64,000 nucleotides of DNA from Pseudoclavibacter sp. AY1F1 (GCF_002931075.1 NZ_PSTQ01000003.1:1-64000); one strand, 5' to 3'. Positions 17,192 to 26,281 are shown, counted from the first letter of the stretch. Translations and numbers: made by a program. The notes: generated by a model not told the origin, from the letters alone.

Positions 17192-17692
17192 ATGCTCCGC
17201 GAACACCGCTTCAAGCTGACTGCCGGCGCCGCCGCCCTGACCGCGCTCCTCGCGCTGAGCGGATGCGCGGGCGACGGTCAGACCGACGACGCCGTCCCCG
17301 ATGAGGGCATGCAGGCACCCGGCACGTCGATCTCGGACGCGTTGACCGAGAGCGAGATGGGCGGCACGCTCGACTTCGGTGCGCTCCTGCCCAGCGGGGC
17401 GACCGGCGCTGTCATCGCCTGCCCCGGAGACACTGTCGAGTCACTCGCCGAGAGCACGGGCATCGACACAGGTAACTTCGACGTCGCAGAGGGCACGTTG
17501 CCCGTAGCAGACGGCTCGTTTGCGCTGCTTTTCGGCGATGCAGACGACAAGATCACGACGTCAACGCTGTACACGAGCGAATCGGTGGACCTCTGCTCAA
17601 GCGGAGCTGTCGCTTCCACCTATCTTGGCGCTGGCGCGTTTGTCATGCTCTCCAAGGAGGGCGAAGTCTGGACGCCGACCGGCGTCGAGTAG
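17192..17692 (+). CDS. hypothetical lipoprotein
   Basis: This 166-aa protein has a clear lipoprotein signal: basic MLREHRFKL, a hydrophobic stretch and lipobox ALSGC with the lipidated Cys at residue 25. The mature part is acidic with two cysteines (about residues 77 and 136) that could pair. No family is recognised. The 275-bp gap after hemA holds no gene. ATGCGGG and CCCGCAT arms near 17035-17070 could be a weak hemA terminator. The gene ends before a long hairpin that separates it from the convergent pepO-like gene. Confidence 0.75.
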   Translation: MLREHRFKLTAGAAALTALLALSGCAGDGQTDDAVPDEGMQAPGTSISDALTESEMGGTLDFGALLPSGATGAVIACPGDTVESLAESTGIDTGNFDVAEGTLPVADGSFALLFGDADDKITTSTLYTSESVDLCSSGAVASTYLGAGAFVMLSKEGEVWTPTGVE

Positions 17693-17750
17693 TCGCACAC
17701 CACCGGAGTCGCCGAACTCATCCGGAGTCGGAGGGGTGAGGCCACGACAG

Positions 17751-17805
17751 CAACAGAACGCCCTTCGAGATGGATGTCCATCGCGGAGGGCGTTACCCTG
17801 TTGCG
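17751..17805. terminator. long bidirectional terminator hairpin
   Basis: CAACAG and AACGCCCT (17751-17765) pair with AGGGCGTT and CTGTTG (17787-17805) with a 3-nt bulge, and GATGG/CCATC pairs inside. It lies between the convergent lipoprotein and M13 peptidase genes and can serve both. There is no strong T-tract. Confidence 0.7.
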
Positions 17806-17819
17806 GACGATTGGGCTGG

Positions 17820-19832
17820 CTACCAGATCGTCACGCGGGCTTCCGGTGCCAGCCAGAGGGCGTCATTCTCGGTGACGTCGAACGCGTCGTAGAAAGCGTC
17901 GACGTTGCGGACGATCTGGTTGCAGCGGAACTCGGCCGGCGAGTGCGGGTCGACCGCGAGGAGCAGCTTGGCGTACTCGGGGCGCGCCTTCTGCTGCCAG
18001 GCCTGTGCCCAGCTGAGGAAGAAGCGCTGAGCTGCCGTCAGCCCGTCGATGATGTTCTCGTCGTCGGGGCTGAAGCCGGCGTCTGCCCGGTAGGCGCGGT
18101 ACGCCTTCCAGGCGATGCCGAGTCCGCCGAGGTCGCCGATGTTCTCGCCGATCGTGAGTTCTCCATTGACCTTCTGGCCTTCGGTGCCTTCCGGTGAGAG
18201 CTCGTTGTACTGGTCGATGAGAGCTCGCGTGCGCTGCTCGAAGGCGGTGCGATCGTCAGAGGTCCACCAGTCTTCCAGGCGTCCGTCTCCGTCGTACTTG
18301 GAACCCTGGTCGTCGAAGCCGTGCCCGATCTCGTGGCCGATGACGGCGCCGATCGCTCCGAAGTTCGCGGCCGGGTCACGGTGCTCGTCGAAGAACGGCA
18401 GCTGGAGGATCGCGGCGGGGAAGACGATCTCGTTCTCGCCCGGCGAGTAGTAGGCGTTGACAGTCTGCGGCGGCATCATCCACTCGTCGCGCCGCACGGG
18501 GGTGCCGAGCTTCGCGAACTCGTAGCCTGCTTCGTAGACGGATGCACGACGCGAGTTGCCGACGACGTCGTCGTCCTTGATCTCGAGGTCGGAGTAGTCA
18601 CGCCAGCGGTCGGGGTAGCCGATCTTGGTGACGAACTTCTCGAGCTTGTCGAGGGCGCGTTCACGCGTCTCGGGGCTCATCCACTCGAGTTCGGTGATGG
18701 ATGCGCGGTAGGCGCCCGTCAGGTAGCCGACGAGCTCGAGCATCTTGGCCTTGGCAGTCGGCGAGAAGTGCCGCTCGACGTAGGCCTTGCCGATGGCTTC
18801 CGGCAGCTTGCCCTCCGCGTGGCCGGTGCCGCGCTTCCACCGCTCGCGCTGCTCTGGAGTGCCCTGGAGGGTCTTGCCGTAGAACTCGAAGTTGGCGGCA
18901 GAGGCCGACGGGGCGAGGATGCCCGAGTACTGGGAGGCGATACCCCAGACGAGCCAGTCCCGCCACGCCTCGAGGTGCTCTTCCGTGAGGAGGCCAGCGA
19001 CGCCCTCGAAGAAGTCCGGCTGACGCACGATGACACGATCCAGAGCGCCGGCGGGGGCGCCCCAACGGGAGGTCCAGCCGACGAAGTCGACGTTCGAGTA
19101 GGCCGAGTTGAGCTCCTCGAAGGTGCGCGGGTTGTAGGCGAGCTCAGCCTCGCGGGACTTGACGACGTCCCAGTGCAGCTTGGCGATCTCGGTCTCGAGC
19201 GCGAACACTCGGGCTGCTCGCTCTCCAGCGTCTGGCAGACCGGCGAGGCCGAGCATGCGCGCGATGTGCGCCGTGTACTGCTCGCGGATCTCCGCGTACT
19301 GCTCCTCGCGGTAATAGCTCTCGTCTGGCAACCCGAGGCCGGACTGCTCGAAGTACAAGGCGTACTCGGCGGGCGACTTGAGGTCGGGGTAGACGTAGGC
19401 CGACACGAACGAGCCGAGGCCGGTGCGCTCGAGGTCGCCGAGCACGTGCAGGAACTCGTTGATCGTTGACGCAGCCAGCACGCGGTCGATGTCTGGGCGG
19501 ACAGGGTCGAAGCCGAGCGCCTCGAGCTTCTCTTCGTCCATAAAGGCGGCGTAGGCGTCGGCCGCCTTGCGGAGTTCCGTGCCCGGTTCGGCGTCCTTGC
19601 CGCTCTCGAGGATGTCGAGGACCGCCTTCTCGGCGTCTTCCCGCAACTGGATGAAGCTGCCGTAGGCCGGCAGATACGCGGGCACCTCGGTGGCGGCGAT
19701 CCACTTGCCGTTGGTGTGCCTGAACAGGTCGTCGGCGGGGCGAACCGAGGCGTCGAGCGCCTCGAGGTCGATGCCCGAGGAGAGCTGCTCGGTTGCGGGA
19801 GCGGTGGAGGCGAGGTCGTCCGTCTGTGACAT
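17820..19832 (-). CDS. pepO: M13-family zinc metallopeptidase (PepO/neprilysin type)
   Basis: This 670-aa peptidase has the standard M13 length. The zinc site HEIGH is at residues 500-504 (AVIGHEIGHGFDDQG), the third ligand Glu is in GENIGDLGGLG, and the substrate-binding NAYYSP motif lies upstream. The C-terminal MNPAFY-like segment is replaced by NVDAFYDAF. No signal peptide is visible in the chosen reading, so it is predicted to be cytoplasmic, as for bacterial PepO. It cleaves short peptides. The start ATG 19832 lies 7 nt after TAGCCT (minus strand), with GAGGG also close. The open frame upstream overlaps the divergent MATE gene and is not homologous. Confidence 0.93.
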   Translation of the reverse strand: MSQTDDLASTAPATEQLSSGIDLEALDASVRPADDLFRHTNGKWIAATEVPAYLPAYGSFIQLREDAEKAVLDILESGKDAEPGTELRKAADAYAAFMDEEKLEALGFDPVRPDIDRVLAASTINEFLHVLGDLERTGLGSFVSAYVYPDLKSPAEYALYFEQSGLGLPDESYYREEQYAEIREQYTAHIARMLGLAGLPDAGERAARVFALETEIAKLHWDVVKSREAELAYNPRTFEELNSAYSNVDFVGWTSRWGAPAGALDRVIVRQPDFFEGVAGLLTEEHLEAWRDWLVWGIASQYSGILAPSASAANFEFYGKTLQGTPEQRERWKRGTGHAEGKLPEAIGKAYVERHFSPTAKAKMLELVGYLTGAYRASITELEWMSPETRERALDKLEKFVTKIGYPDRWRDYSDLEIKDDDVVGNSRRASVYEAGYEFAKLGTPVRRDEWMMPPQTVNAYYSPGENEIVFPAAILQLPFFDEHRDPAANFGAIGAVIGHEIGHGFDDQGSKYDGDGRLEDWWTSDDRTAFEQRTRALIDQYNELSPEGTEGQKVNGELTIGENIGDLGGLGIAWKAYRAYRADAGFSPDDENIIDGLTAAQRFFLSWAQAWQQKARPEYAKLLLAVDPHSPAEFRCNQIVRNVDAFYDAFDVTENDALWLAPEARVTIW

Positions 19833-19839
19833 GTCCCTC

Positions 19840-19845
19840 AGGCTA
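19840..19845 (-). promoter_or_regulatory. -10 element TAGCCT for pepO (leaderless)
   Basis: AGGCTA on the plus strand reads TAGCCT on the minus strand, 7 nt before the start codon. The divergent MATE gene starts about 110 bp away. Confidence 0.45.
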
Positions 19846-19951
19846 GAACACCCCGCCGACACTGGCGCTGAGATCACCTCAGGGCGAACACGCTGAGTCA
19901 CGTGGATCTCGCCCGCGTGTGACAGCACCCGTGCCCTGCAACAATGGCCGA

Positions 19952-21313
19952 GTGCGCGCATCCGGGAACCCTTCCTCTCAAAGCCGCACCGACGCACGCG
20001 CGCTCGACCGCAGCATCCTGACACTCGCGGTTCCCGCCTTCGGCGCCCTTGTCGCAGAGCCACTCTTCCTGCTCACCGACACGGCGCTCGTCGGGCACCT
20101 CGGCGATACCGCTCTCGCTGGCCTCGGGGTCGCTGCGACAATCCTTCACACGGTTGTCGGCATCATGGTGTTCCTGGCGTACACGACAACCCCCGTCGTA
20201 GCCAGGCTTCTCGGCTCCGGAGACCGGCCCGGGGCGATTCGCGCCGGCATCGAGGGCATGTGGCTGGCCGCGTTCTGCGGCGTCGTGCTGCTTGTTGTCG
20301 GCCTACCGCTGAGCGCCCCGCTCGTCGGCGTCTTCACGAGCGACCCCGGCGCAATCGACGCCGCGAACACGTACCTCTCCCTGAGCCTGTGGGGCTTGCC
20401 GGCGATGCTGCTGGTGATCGCCGCGATGGGTCTGCTTCGTGGCCTGCAGAACACGAAGGTCCCGCTTGTCGTCGCCATCGCAGGCTTCGCCGTCAATGCC
20501 GCCCTCAACGCGGTGTTCATCTACGGGCTCGGCTGGGGCATCGCCGGCTCCGCGATAGGCACCGTCATCGCGCAGTGGGGCATGGCGGTCGTCTACATCG
20601 TCATCGCGATACGGGCTGGTCGTGAGGTCGGTGTCTCGCTTCGGCCGGGCATCGGCGACCCCCGCATCGTGTTCTCGGCAAACGCCTTCATGGTGCTCCG
20701 CACGCTCACGCTGCGCGCCTCCCTCGTGGTGCTCGTGTGGGCGGCCGGGCAGCAGGGAGTCGCCGAACTGGCCTCACTGCAGATCCTGCTCTCCGTCAAC
20801 AGCCTCATCGCGTTCACGCTCGACGCGCTGGCGATCGCAGGGCAAGCGATGGTCGGGCACGCCCTTGGCGCTGGCGACACCAAGAAGGTGACGGCCATCT
20901 CTCGCCGCCTCAAGCAGTGGGGCTTCCGGTTCGGCGTCATTCTCGCGGTTGTCTTCGCGGCGCTCGCCTGGGTGCTCGGCTACGTCTTCACGAGCGACCC
21001 CGCCGTGCTCGCGCTCCTGCCTCTCGGCTTCCTCATCCTCGCGGCCGGCACCCCGATAGCCGGATTCGTGTACGTGCTCGACGGCATCCTCATCGGCGCC
21101 GGCGACGTGCGCTACCTCGCCCTCGCGGGCATCCCGCCGTTGCTGGTGCTGGTCATAGGGGTGGCTGTCGTGCTGCCTCTCGGGATGCAGGGCGCGGTGG
21201 GACTCGGGCTCCTCTGGGCCTCCTTCACCATCGGCACGATGGGTGCGCGGGCGCTGGTGCTCGGGGCCCGCGAGCGCGGCGCGAAGTGGCTCGTGCCCGG
21301 CGCTTCGAGGTAG
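19952..21313 (+). CDS. MATE-family efflux transporter (DinF type)
   Basis: This protein of about 453 aa has twelve predicted membrane helices in two homologous halves, as in MATE/DinF drug or organic-cation antiporters. The N-terminal ILTLAVPAFGALVAEPLFLLTDTALVGHLG block is typical. Substrate and coupling ion cannot be read from sequence. GTG 19952 is preferred over GTG 19919 because AACAAT, a -10-like hexamer, ends 6 nt before it and the extra 11 codons are not conserved. It is divergent from the M13 peptidase gene. Confidence 0.9.
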   Translation: MRASGNPSSQSRTDARALDRSILTLAVPAFGALVAEPLFLLTDTALVGHLGDTALAGLGVAATILHTVVGIMVFLAYTTTPVVARLLGSGDRPGAIRAGIEGMWLAAFCGVVLLVVGLPLSAPLVGVFTSDPGAIDAANTYLSLSLWGLPAMLLVIAAMGLLRGLQNTKVPLVVAIAGFAVNAALNAVFIYGLGWGIAGSAIGTVIAQWGMAVVYIVIAIRAGREVGVSLRPGIGDPRIVFSANAFMVLRTLTLRASLVVLVWAAGQQGVAELASLQILLSVNSLIAFTLDALAIAGQAMVGHALGAGDTKKVTAISRRLKQWGFRFGVILAVVFAALAWVLGYVFTSDPAVLALLPLGFLILAAGTPIAGFVYVLDGILIGAGDVRYLALAGIPPLLVLVIGVAVVLPLGMQGAVGLGLLWASFTIGTMGARALVLGARERGAKWLVPGASR

Positions 21314-21487
21314 TCGGCGGTCCGCACGCAGGCCGAATTCCGGGATTCGAAACGGGAAACCGGGGAGTTCTCCCCATCGCCACCCGGGGATTTTCCTGCA
21401 AATGTGGGGGAATCGAGCCGACCCCGGGCTCGCCGTCGCTGTGCACATCTGACGCCGGCGCGAACAGATTCCCTTTGGAGTTCCACA

Positions 21488-22606
21488 ATGCGTGCATCCC
21501 TTCCTTCGAATATCGGTGTGACCGAGAGCAACCTCCCCACTCGCCGCTCGGTCGTCACGGCGGGGGCGTGGAGCATCCCCCTCGTCTCGTTGGCGGTCGG
21601 AGTGCCGATGGCGTCGGCGAGCACAACAACCGCAGGGTTCGATCTCGCGATCGTCGGCCTGCAGTTCGGCGAGACGCTTCCGCTCTTCACACCCGACTAC
21701 ACGCAGCGCTACTCGTCGTACACGCCGCTGAGCAATTTCGCCGTCGCGAACTTCGGCGACCAGCCATCCCCCGTCGAAGGATTCCGCGCCAGCTACACGG
21801 TCGACAACGAGCTCGCCGTCCTTGACCGCGTCGGATATCGCGTTGCCGGTTCGACGGAGCCCACCTACGTCGACGACGTCGAAACGATCGTCACGGGGAC
21901 TCGCACCGAGTACCGGTGGCTCGTGCCCGTCTCCGTCCCCGTGAACGAGTCGGAGGATCCGATGTTCCCGACGGGAGCCGTCGCGCTGGTCGTCGAGTCG
22001 ACGGTGCTCCTCCGGTACCCGAACGACGCGTACGACCCCGAGAAGCTCATCGGGTCTCGCGTGAGCGCGACCTCGCTCGCGGCCGAGACGAAGACGGACA
22101 ACAACGTCCTCCAGGGCGTCGGCAAGAGCGATCTCGAGCCTGCGTCTCCCTACGCGGCCCAGACCGAGGCGACCTTCGAGACGGCACCGCTCGGGACTGG
22201 ACCGGCCCGCACGAGCCGACCCACTTCTGTGAAGATCACCTCCATCGGACCCCGACCGCTCCCAGCTTCCGGGTCAGCCGTCGTCAGGTTCGACTACCGC
22301 TCGACGACCGCCTTTTCCATCGCCAACGTTCGGCTCAACGGCGCCCCGACATCAGCCTTCCTGCAGACCGTCACCGCGCCGGAGCGCCAGGCATGGTCGA
22401 GCGTGCAGGAGCTGCTCGCCGAGCTCGGCGCGCCGCTGAACGCCGGCGACGCCCTCGAGTTCGACGTCGTCTACGACGCTCCGTCGCTCGGCGGATACGA
22501 CGTGCCCTCGACGGCAGGGCACGTCGGCTTCACCCCGGCCGACAACAACGACCGCGACCAGCGCACAACCGAGTTCGCCTACGTCTACGGGGTGATCCCT
22601 GCCTGA
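21488..22606 (+). CDS. exported protein with Tat-like signal, function unknown
   Basis: This 372-aa protein has a twin-arginine-type signal (TRRSVVTAGAWSIP, hydrophobic to VGVPMASAS) with probable cleavage after ASA near residue 43. The mature part is beta-rich, Thr/Ser/Val-rich and has no cysteine, suggesting immunoglobulin-like or other sandwich domains displayed at or secreted from the cell surface. No catalytic motif or C-terminal LPxTG anchor is visible. GGAG 8 nt upstream fixes the ATG. The 174-bp upstream gap holds a GGGGA/TCCCC hairpin likely ending the MATE transcript. The 3' end is 7 nt from the convergent gene. Confidence 0.75.
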   Translation: MRASLPSNIGVTESNLPTRRSVVTAGAWSIPLVSLAVGVPMASASTTTAGFDLAIVGLQFGETLPLFTPDYTQRYSSYTPLSNFAVANFGDQPSPVEGFRASYTVDNELAVLDRVGYRVAGSTEPTYVDDVETIVTGTRTEYRWLVPVSVPVNESEDPMFPTGAVALVVESTVLLRYPNDAYDPEKLIGSRVSATSLAAETKTDNNVLQGVGKSDLEPASPYAAQTEATFETAPLGTGPARTSRPTSVKITSIGPRPLPASGSAVVRFDYRSTTAFSIANVRLNGAPTSAFLQTVTAPERQAWSSVQELLAELGAPLNAGDALEFDVVYDAPSLGGYDVPSTAGHVGFTPADNNDRDQRTTEFAYVYGVIPA

Positions 22607-22613
22607 GGGACGG

Positions 22614-23738
22614 TCAGTGCGGCGTTCGGTGCGTCTCGTCGGCGCGTGACTCGAAGGGCCCCTTCGAGAGATCGACGAGATCCGCACCCTCGCCGCCTCC
22701 CCCGTTCAGCCACGGAATCGTCCAGCGCTGCGCGATGAAGGCGATCACCGCGAGCGCGACGAAGCCGCAGATGAGCTTGTCGGTGACCGACGCGACGAGG
22801 TTCGAGGAGAGTACGGCGAGGCCCTGCGGCTGCCCGAGCATCTGCAGCGTCCACACGACGTTCTCGGCGGCGTGGCCGGTACCTCCGTGGAAGAGGATGA
22901 GGATGATCGGGACCGCGACGGCCGAGCAGCAGACCGCGACGATGATGTTGAGCAGGAAGAAGCGCGGAATGCTGGACGCCATCCGGAACCGTCGCGCCCC
23001 ATACCCCCATACGAGCGCGCCCGTGATGTTGACGAGCGAGAAGAAGAGCGACTGCGGGCCGCTCAGCCAGACCCCGCCGGTATTGCTCGCGACGGCGACG
23101 ATGACCCCCGCCCACGGGCCGATGGCGATGGCAGTGATGGCGGTGCCGACCATGTCGAAGAAGAGGGGCAGCCGGAAGGCCGCGACGACGAAGTGCCCGA
23201 ACAGGTTGATCAGGATGCTGAGGGCCATCACGCCGAGGACAAGGCCCCAGGTGAATGGACGCTTCGCTCCCTGGGTGTGCTCGTCTGCCTGACCGGGCAG
23301 CTCGGTCTGCCCGGTGACATCCAAATTTGGTCCTCGAGGGACCACCGGCCGATCTGGCACCGACTCGATGTGCTCAGCACGAACGGCGGGAGCGCTCTCC
23401 AGAGCCGGCTTCGCTTCGTCGAGACCGAGGTCGGAACTTGACGGGCGAGCGGCACTCGCACGCTCGACCCACCTCGGAACGGACTCCACAGGTACTTCGA
23501 GTGCCTCCACGATCTCGCCGACCAGACGGGAGTCGAGCCGAGCGCGACCCGGTCGGAAGGCATCGTAGACCGTGGTTCTGGCGGGCCCTGGCGGCACATC
23601 GGGGCCGCCCTTGCGGCGGCGATTCTCCTGGATGCGGAGCGCGATCTCCGCGAAGGTCACCCCGCCAGATGCGGCGCGCAGGCGACGAAGATCCGCGACG
23701 ACGGAGTCGCAGGTCTCTCGCCCCTCGGCGTCCGCCAC
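22614..23738 (-). CDS. HTH domain fused to ECF-transporter S-component-like membrane domain
   Basis: This protein of about 374 aa has two parts. Residues about 10-85 look like an XRE-type helix-turn-helix: DLRRLRAASGGVTFAEIALRI, then a TTVYDAF recognition-helix region and a third helix LVGEIVEALEV. After an ~80-residue disordered linker come about five or six membrane helices. The segment LFFDMVGTAITAIAIGPWAGV and SLVNITGALVWGYGARRF match S-component-like proteins of energy-coupling factor transporters. No EcfA or EcfT gene is nearby. GTG 23738 is chosen because GGTGGG precedes it by 7 nt, but a TTG at 23783 is possible. It may be a membrane-bound sensor-regulator (inference). Confidence 0.7.
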   Translation of the reverse strand: MADAEGRETCDSVVADLRRLRAASGGVTFAEIALRIQENRRRKGGPDVPPGPARTTVYDAFRPGRARLDSRLVGEIVEALEVPVESVPRWVERASAARPSSSDLGLDEAKPALESAPAVRAEHIESVPDRPVVPRGPNLDVTGQTELPGQADEHTQGAKRPFTWGLVLGVMALSILINLFGHFVVAAFRLPLFFDMVGTAITAIAIGPWAGVIVAVASNTGGVWLSGPQSLFFSLVNITGALVWGYGARRFRMASSIPRFFLLNIIVAVCCSAVAVPIILILFHGGTGHAAENVVWTLQMLGQPQGLAVLSSNLVASVTDKLICGFVALAVIAFIAQRWTIPWLNGGGGEGADLVDLSKGPFESRADETHRTPH

Positions 23739-23872
23739 GTTGTCGCCCACCTGTCTCGCCCAGACAGGCTGGCCGATTCTCAAGATATCAGCGCGAGAGT
23801 CGCCTCTTCGGCTTCCAGGCGGCGGGCGTAACCGTATCGTGAGAAGTCCTCGCGTTCGGAACCCCCGCGGGG

Positions 23873-23878
23873 TACGTT
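23873..23878 (+). promoter_or_regulatory. -10 element TACGTT for the LysE-type gene (leaderless)
   Basis: TACGTT ends 6 nt before ATG 23885, and no ribosome binding site is present. Confidence 0.5.
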
Positions 23879-23884
23879 CTCGTC

Positions 23885-24517
23885 ATGGTCCCGCTCGAAA
23901 GCCTGCTCGCGTTCGCCATCGCGTCGGTGTTGCTCATCCTCATCCCGGGGCCGAGTGTGCTGTTTGTCATCGGGCGGTCGATCGCGCTCGGCCGTCGGGC
24001 GGGAGTCCTCAGCGTCGTCGGCAATGCGATCGGGATGATCCCCGCCGTGCTCGCCGTGGCACTCGGCGTCGGCGCGCTGGTCGCGTCGTCGATCGTGGCA
24101 TTCACGATCATCAAGATCCTCGGCGCCATCTACCTCGTCTGGCTCGGCGTGCAAGCGATCCGCAACCGGAACGCGCACCTCACCGAGGAGGCGCCGCAGC
24201 CCGCGAGCGCCTTCAAGCTTCTCACGCAGGGGTTCATCGTCGGTAGCACCAACCCGAAGACGATCGCGTTCTTCGTCGCGGTGCTGCCGCAGTTCGTGTC
24301 GCCGACGGCGGGGCCAGCCTGGTCGCAGCTGCTTGAGCTCGGCGTCTGCTTCCTCCTGCTCGCCCTCATCTTCGACGGGATCTGGGCACTCACGGCCGGG
24401 ACCGCCCGCGAGTGGTTCGCCAGGTCCCCCAAACGCATCTCAGGCATGTCTGCCACGGGCGGCGCCATGATGATCGGCCTCGGAGGCGTGCTCGCCCTCT
24501 CGGGTGCGAAGAGCTAA
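23885..24517 (+). CDS. LysE/RhtB-family amino acid exporter
   Basis: This 210-aa membrane protein has the six-helix LysE plan. The N-terminal [25 protein letters not shown] block and the mid-protein [22 protein letters not shown] block are both family signatures. Family members export amino acids such as lysine, homoserine or threonine, and the substrate here is unknown. Starts at ATG 23885, 6 nt after TACGTT. The last codons overlap the first, decayed copy of an 18-bp tandem repeat. Confidence 0.9.
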   Translation: MVPLESLLAFAIASVLLILIPGPSVLFVIGRSIALGRRAGVLSVVGNAIGMIPAVLAVALGVGALVASSIVAFTIIKILGAIYLVWLGVQAIRNRNAHLTEEAPQPASAFKLLTQGFIVGSTNPKTIAFFVAVLPQFVSPTAGPAWSQLLELGVCFLLLALIFDGIWALTAGTAREWFARSPKRISGMSATGGAMMIGLGGVLALSGAKS

Positions 24518-24551
24518 CCCGGGACGAAGAGCCAACCCGGGACGAAGAGCC
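24516..24551. repeat. 18-bp tandem repeat, 2 copies
   Basis: AACCCGGGACGAAGAGCC is present at 24516-24533 and exactly repeated at 24534-24551, with a diverged copy just before it inside the 3' end of the LysE-type gene. This suggests slippage duplication at a gene end. Confidence 0.85.
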
Positions 24552-24624
24552 AGCGAGCAACGAGAGGGCGGCAGCGTCGGAAGCCGCACCGGCGCGCACG
24601 ACCGCTCGGCGCATCCCAAGCGAT

Positions 24625-24630
24625 TACCCT
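24625..24630 (+). promoter_or_regulatory. -10 element TACCCT for nucS (leaderless)
   Basis: TACCCT ends 6 nt before GTG 24637, the family-conserved start codon. Confidence 0.55.
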
Positions 24631-24636
24631 CGTGAG

Positions 24637-25332
24637 GTGCGTCTTGTTATTGCGAACTGCAGCGTCGATTACATCGGCCGTCTCACCGCCCACCTGCCCA
24701 TGGCCCCTCGGGTGCTCATGCGAAAGGCCGACGGCAGCCTTCTTGTGCACTCGGACGGCGGCAGCTACAAGCCGCTCAACTGGATGAGCGCCCCGTGCTC
24801 GATCGTGGAAGAGGCACCGGATGCGACACAAGCCGAGGCTGGCATCACGGCCCTCTGGCGGGTCACGCAGACGAAGACCGGTGACCAGCTGCTCGTCACG
24901 ATCGGTGAGGTCTTCAGCGACCACTCCCACGAGCTTGGCAAGGACCCTGGCCTCGAGAAGGATGGCGTCGAGGCACACCTGCAGAAGCTCCTCGCCGACC
25001 AGATCGATCTCCTGGGAGACGGGCACGCGCTCGTGCGTCGCGAGTACATGACGGCCATCGGCCCCGTCGACATCCTCGCGCGCGACGGGAACGGAGCTTC
25101 CGTCGCCGTCGAGATCAAGCGGCGAGGTGGCATCGACGGCGTCGAGCAGCTCACGCGCTACCTCGAGCTCATGAACCGCGATCCCCTGCTCGCCCCCGTC
25201 TCCGGTGTCTTCGCGGCGCAGGAAATCGCGCCGCAGGCGCGCACGCTGGCGGAGGACCGTGGCATCCGCTGCGTCATCCTCGACTACGACGAGATGCGCG
25301 GCGTCGACCCGCGCCACATGCGCCTGTTTTAG
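24637..25332 (+). CDS. nucS: mismatch endonuclease NucS (EndoMS)
   Basis: This 231-aa nuclease cuts both strands at mismatches and is the core of the MutS/MutL-independent mismatch repair of actinobacteria. The N-terminal dimerisation domain starts [21 protein letters not shown] with SYKPLNWM further on. The PD-(D/E)xK core is [10 protein letters not shown] then [21 protein letters not shown] (acidic residues near 146-148 and 158, Lys near 160). The C-terminus ends MRLF, at the place where the family carries its beta-clamp-binding tail. The GTG start agrees with the family and lies 6 nt after TACCCT. Confidence 0.94.
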   Translation: MRLVIANCSVDYIGRLTAHLPMAPRVLMRKADGSLLVHSDGGSYKPLNWMSAPCSIVEEAPDATQAEAGITALWRVTQTKTGDQLLVTIGEVFSDHSHELGKDPGLEKDGVEAHLQKLLADQIDLLGDGHALVRREYMTAIGPVDILARDGNGASVAVEIKRRGGIDGVEQLTRYLELMNRDPLLAPVSGVFAAQEIAPQARTLAEDRGIRCVILDYDEMRGVDPRHMRLF

Positions 25333-25386
25333 CAGGCCACCCCAACCGTTCAGGGAGCTGTCGCCTTCTGCTCGGCCACCGCTCAC

Positions 25387-25392
25387 TACACT
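25387..25392 (+). promoter_or_regulatory. -10 element TACACT for the HAD gene
   Basis: TACACT ends 9 nt before ATG 25402, giving a leaderless or nearly leaderless transcript. Confidence 0.45.
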
Positions 25393-25401
25393 GGCTCGAA
25401 C

Positions 25402-26169
25402 ATGACGCACACACGTTCCACTGAAATGACCGGCCCGATCCCCGTCGAGCCTCAGCCGACCCCGGTCGTCCAGCCAGCGGCGACTCGCGATACGCGACGC
25501 GTTGACCTCAAGCGCGGCACGGGCGTGGCCCCGTTCACGGCGATCCTCTGGGACCTCGACGGCACCATCAGCGACTCGGCGCCCGGCATCCTGAACAGCT
25601 TGCGCGCCACGCTCTCCAGCTATGGCCTGCCGATCCCAAGCGACGCCGAGCTGCTCAAGCACGTCGGCCCGCCCATCCACGAGACGTTCGCCGCCTACGG
25701 GCTCGATCCCATCGAGGCGACGGAACGGTACCGGACCATCTACCGCGAGTCCGACTCGTTCATCGGGGACCCGTACCCAGGTGTCCTGCAGGTCATCCGC
25801 GATGTCCACGCAGCCGGTATCCCTCAGTCGACGGCGACAAGCAAGCCGGAGAGCTCAGCTGCGGTCATCCTCCAGAGCTACGGCGTCGCCGACCAGTTCC
25901 TGACGATTACCGGCGCCTCAGACGATGAGGTTCGTTCGGCGAAGGCCGACGTCATCGAGGAGGCGCTCCGTCGCCTTGAGGTGGCCGGGGTCGACCTCAG
26001 CAACGTGCTCATGATCGGCGACCGCTTCTACGACGTGCAGGGTTCCGCCGCGCACGCGGTCCCCGCCGTCTACGTCTCGTGGGGCTACGGCCGCCTTGGC
26101 GAAGAAGAGGGCTCGGTGGGCGTCGCGGATTCGGCTGAGCGACTCCGTACCTTCCTGTCGCTGGGCTGA
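25402..26169 (+). CDS. HAD-superfamily phosphatase, phosphoglycolate-phosphatase-like
   Basis: This 255-aa protein has a ~45-residue low-complexity N-terminus and then the HAD core. Motif I ILWDLDGTISDSAPG carries the nucleophile Asp and the acid/base Asp two residues later. Motif II lies in STATSKPESSA, motif III Lys in the SAKADVIEEAL segment, and motif IV is MIGDRFYDVQGS. The helical cap resembles Gph/PGP proteins. Likely a small sugar-phosphate or phosphoglycolate phosphatase, with substrate uncertain. Confidence 0.88.
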   Translation: MTHTRSTEMTGPIPVEPQPTPVVQPAATRDTRRVDLKRGTGVAPFTAILWDLDGTISDSAPGILNSLRATLSSYGLPIPSDAELLKHVGPPIHETFAAYGLDPIEATERYRTIYRESDSFIGDPYPGVLQVIRDVHAAGIPQSTATSKPESSAAVILQSYGVADQFLTITGASDDEVRSAKADVIEEALRRLEVAGVDLSNVLMIGDRFYDVQGSAAHAVPAVYVSWGYGRLGEEEGSVGVADSAERLRTFLSLG

Positions 26170-26269
26170 ATCAGTCTCAGGATGGTCTGACCGCCCTGTC
26201 TCCGGACCGACTCGGCCAGTCATGGACACCGAGTTCCCTCCTTCCAGTCGCTTTGTCGGTGGCCCGTCG

Positions 26270-26275
26270 TATCCT
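26270..26275 (+). promoter_or_regulatory. -10 element TATCCT for the DUF3224 gene (leaderless)
   Basis: TATCCT ends 6 nt before ATG 26282, with no Shine-Dalgarno present. Confidence 0.55.
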
Positions 26276-26281
26276 CGGGGC

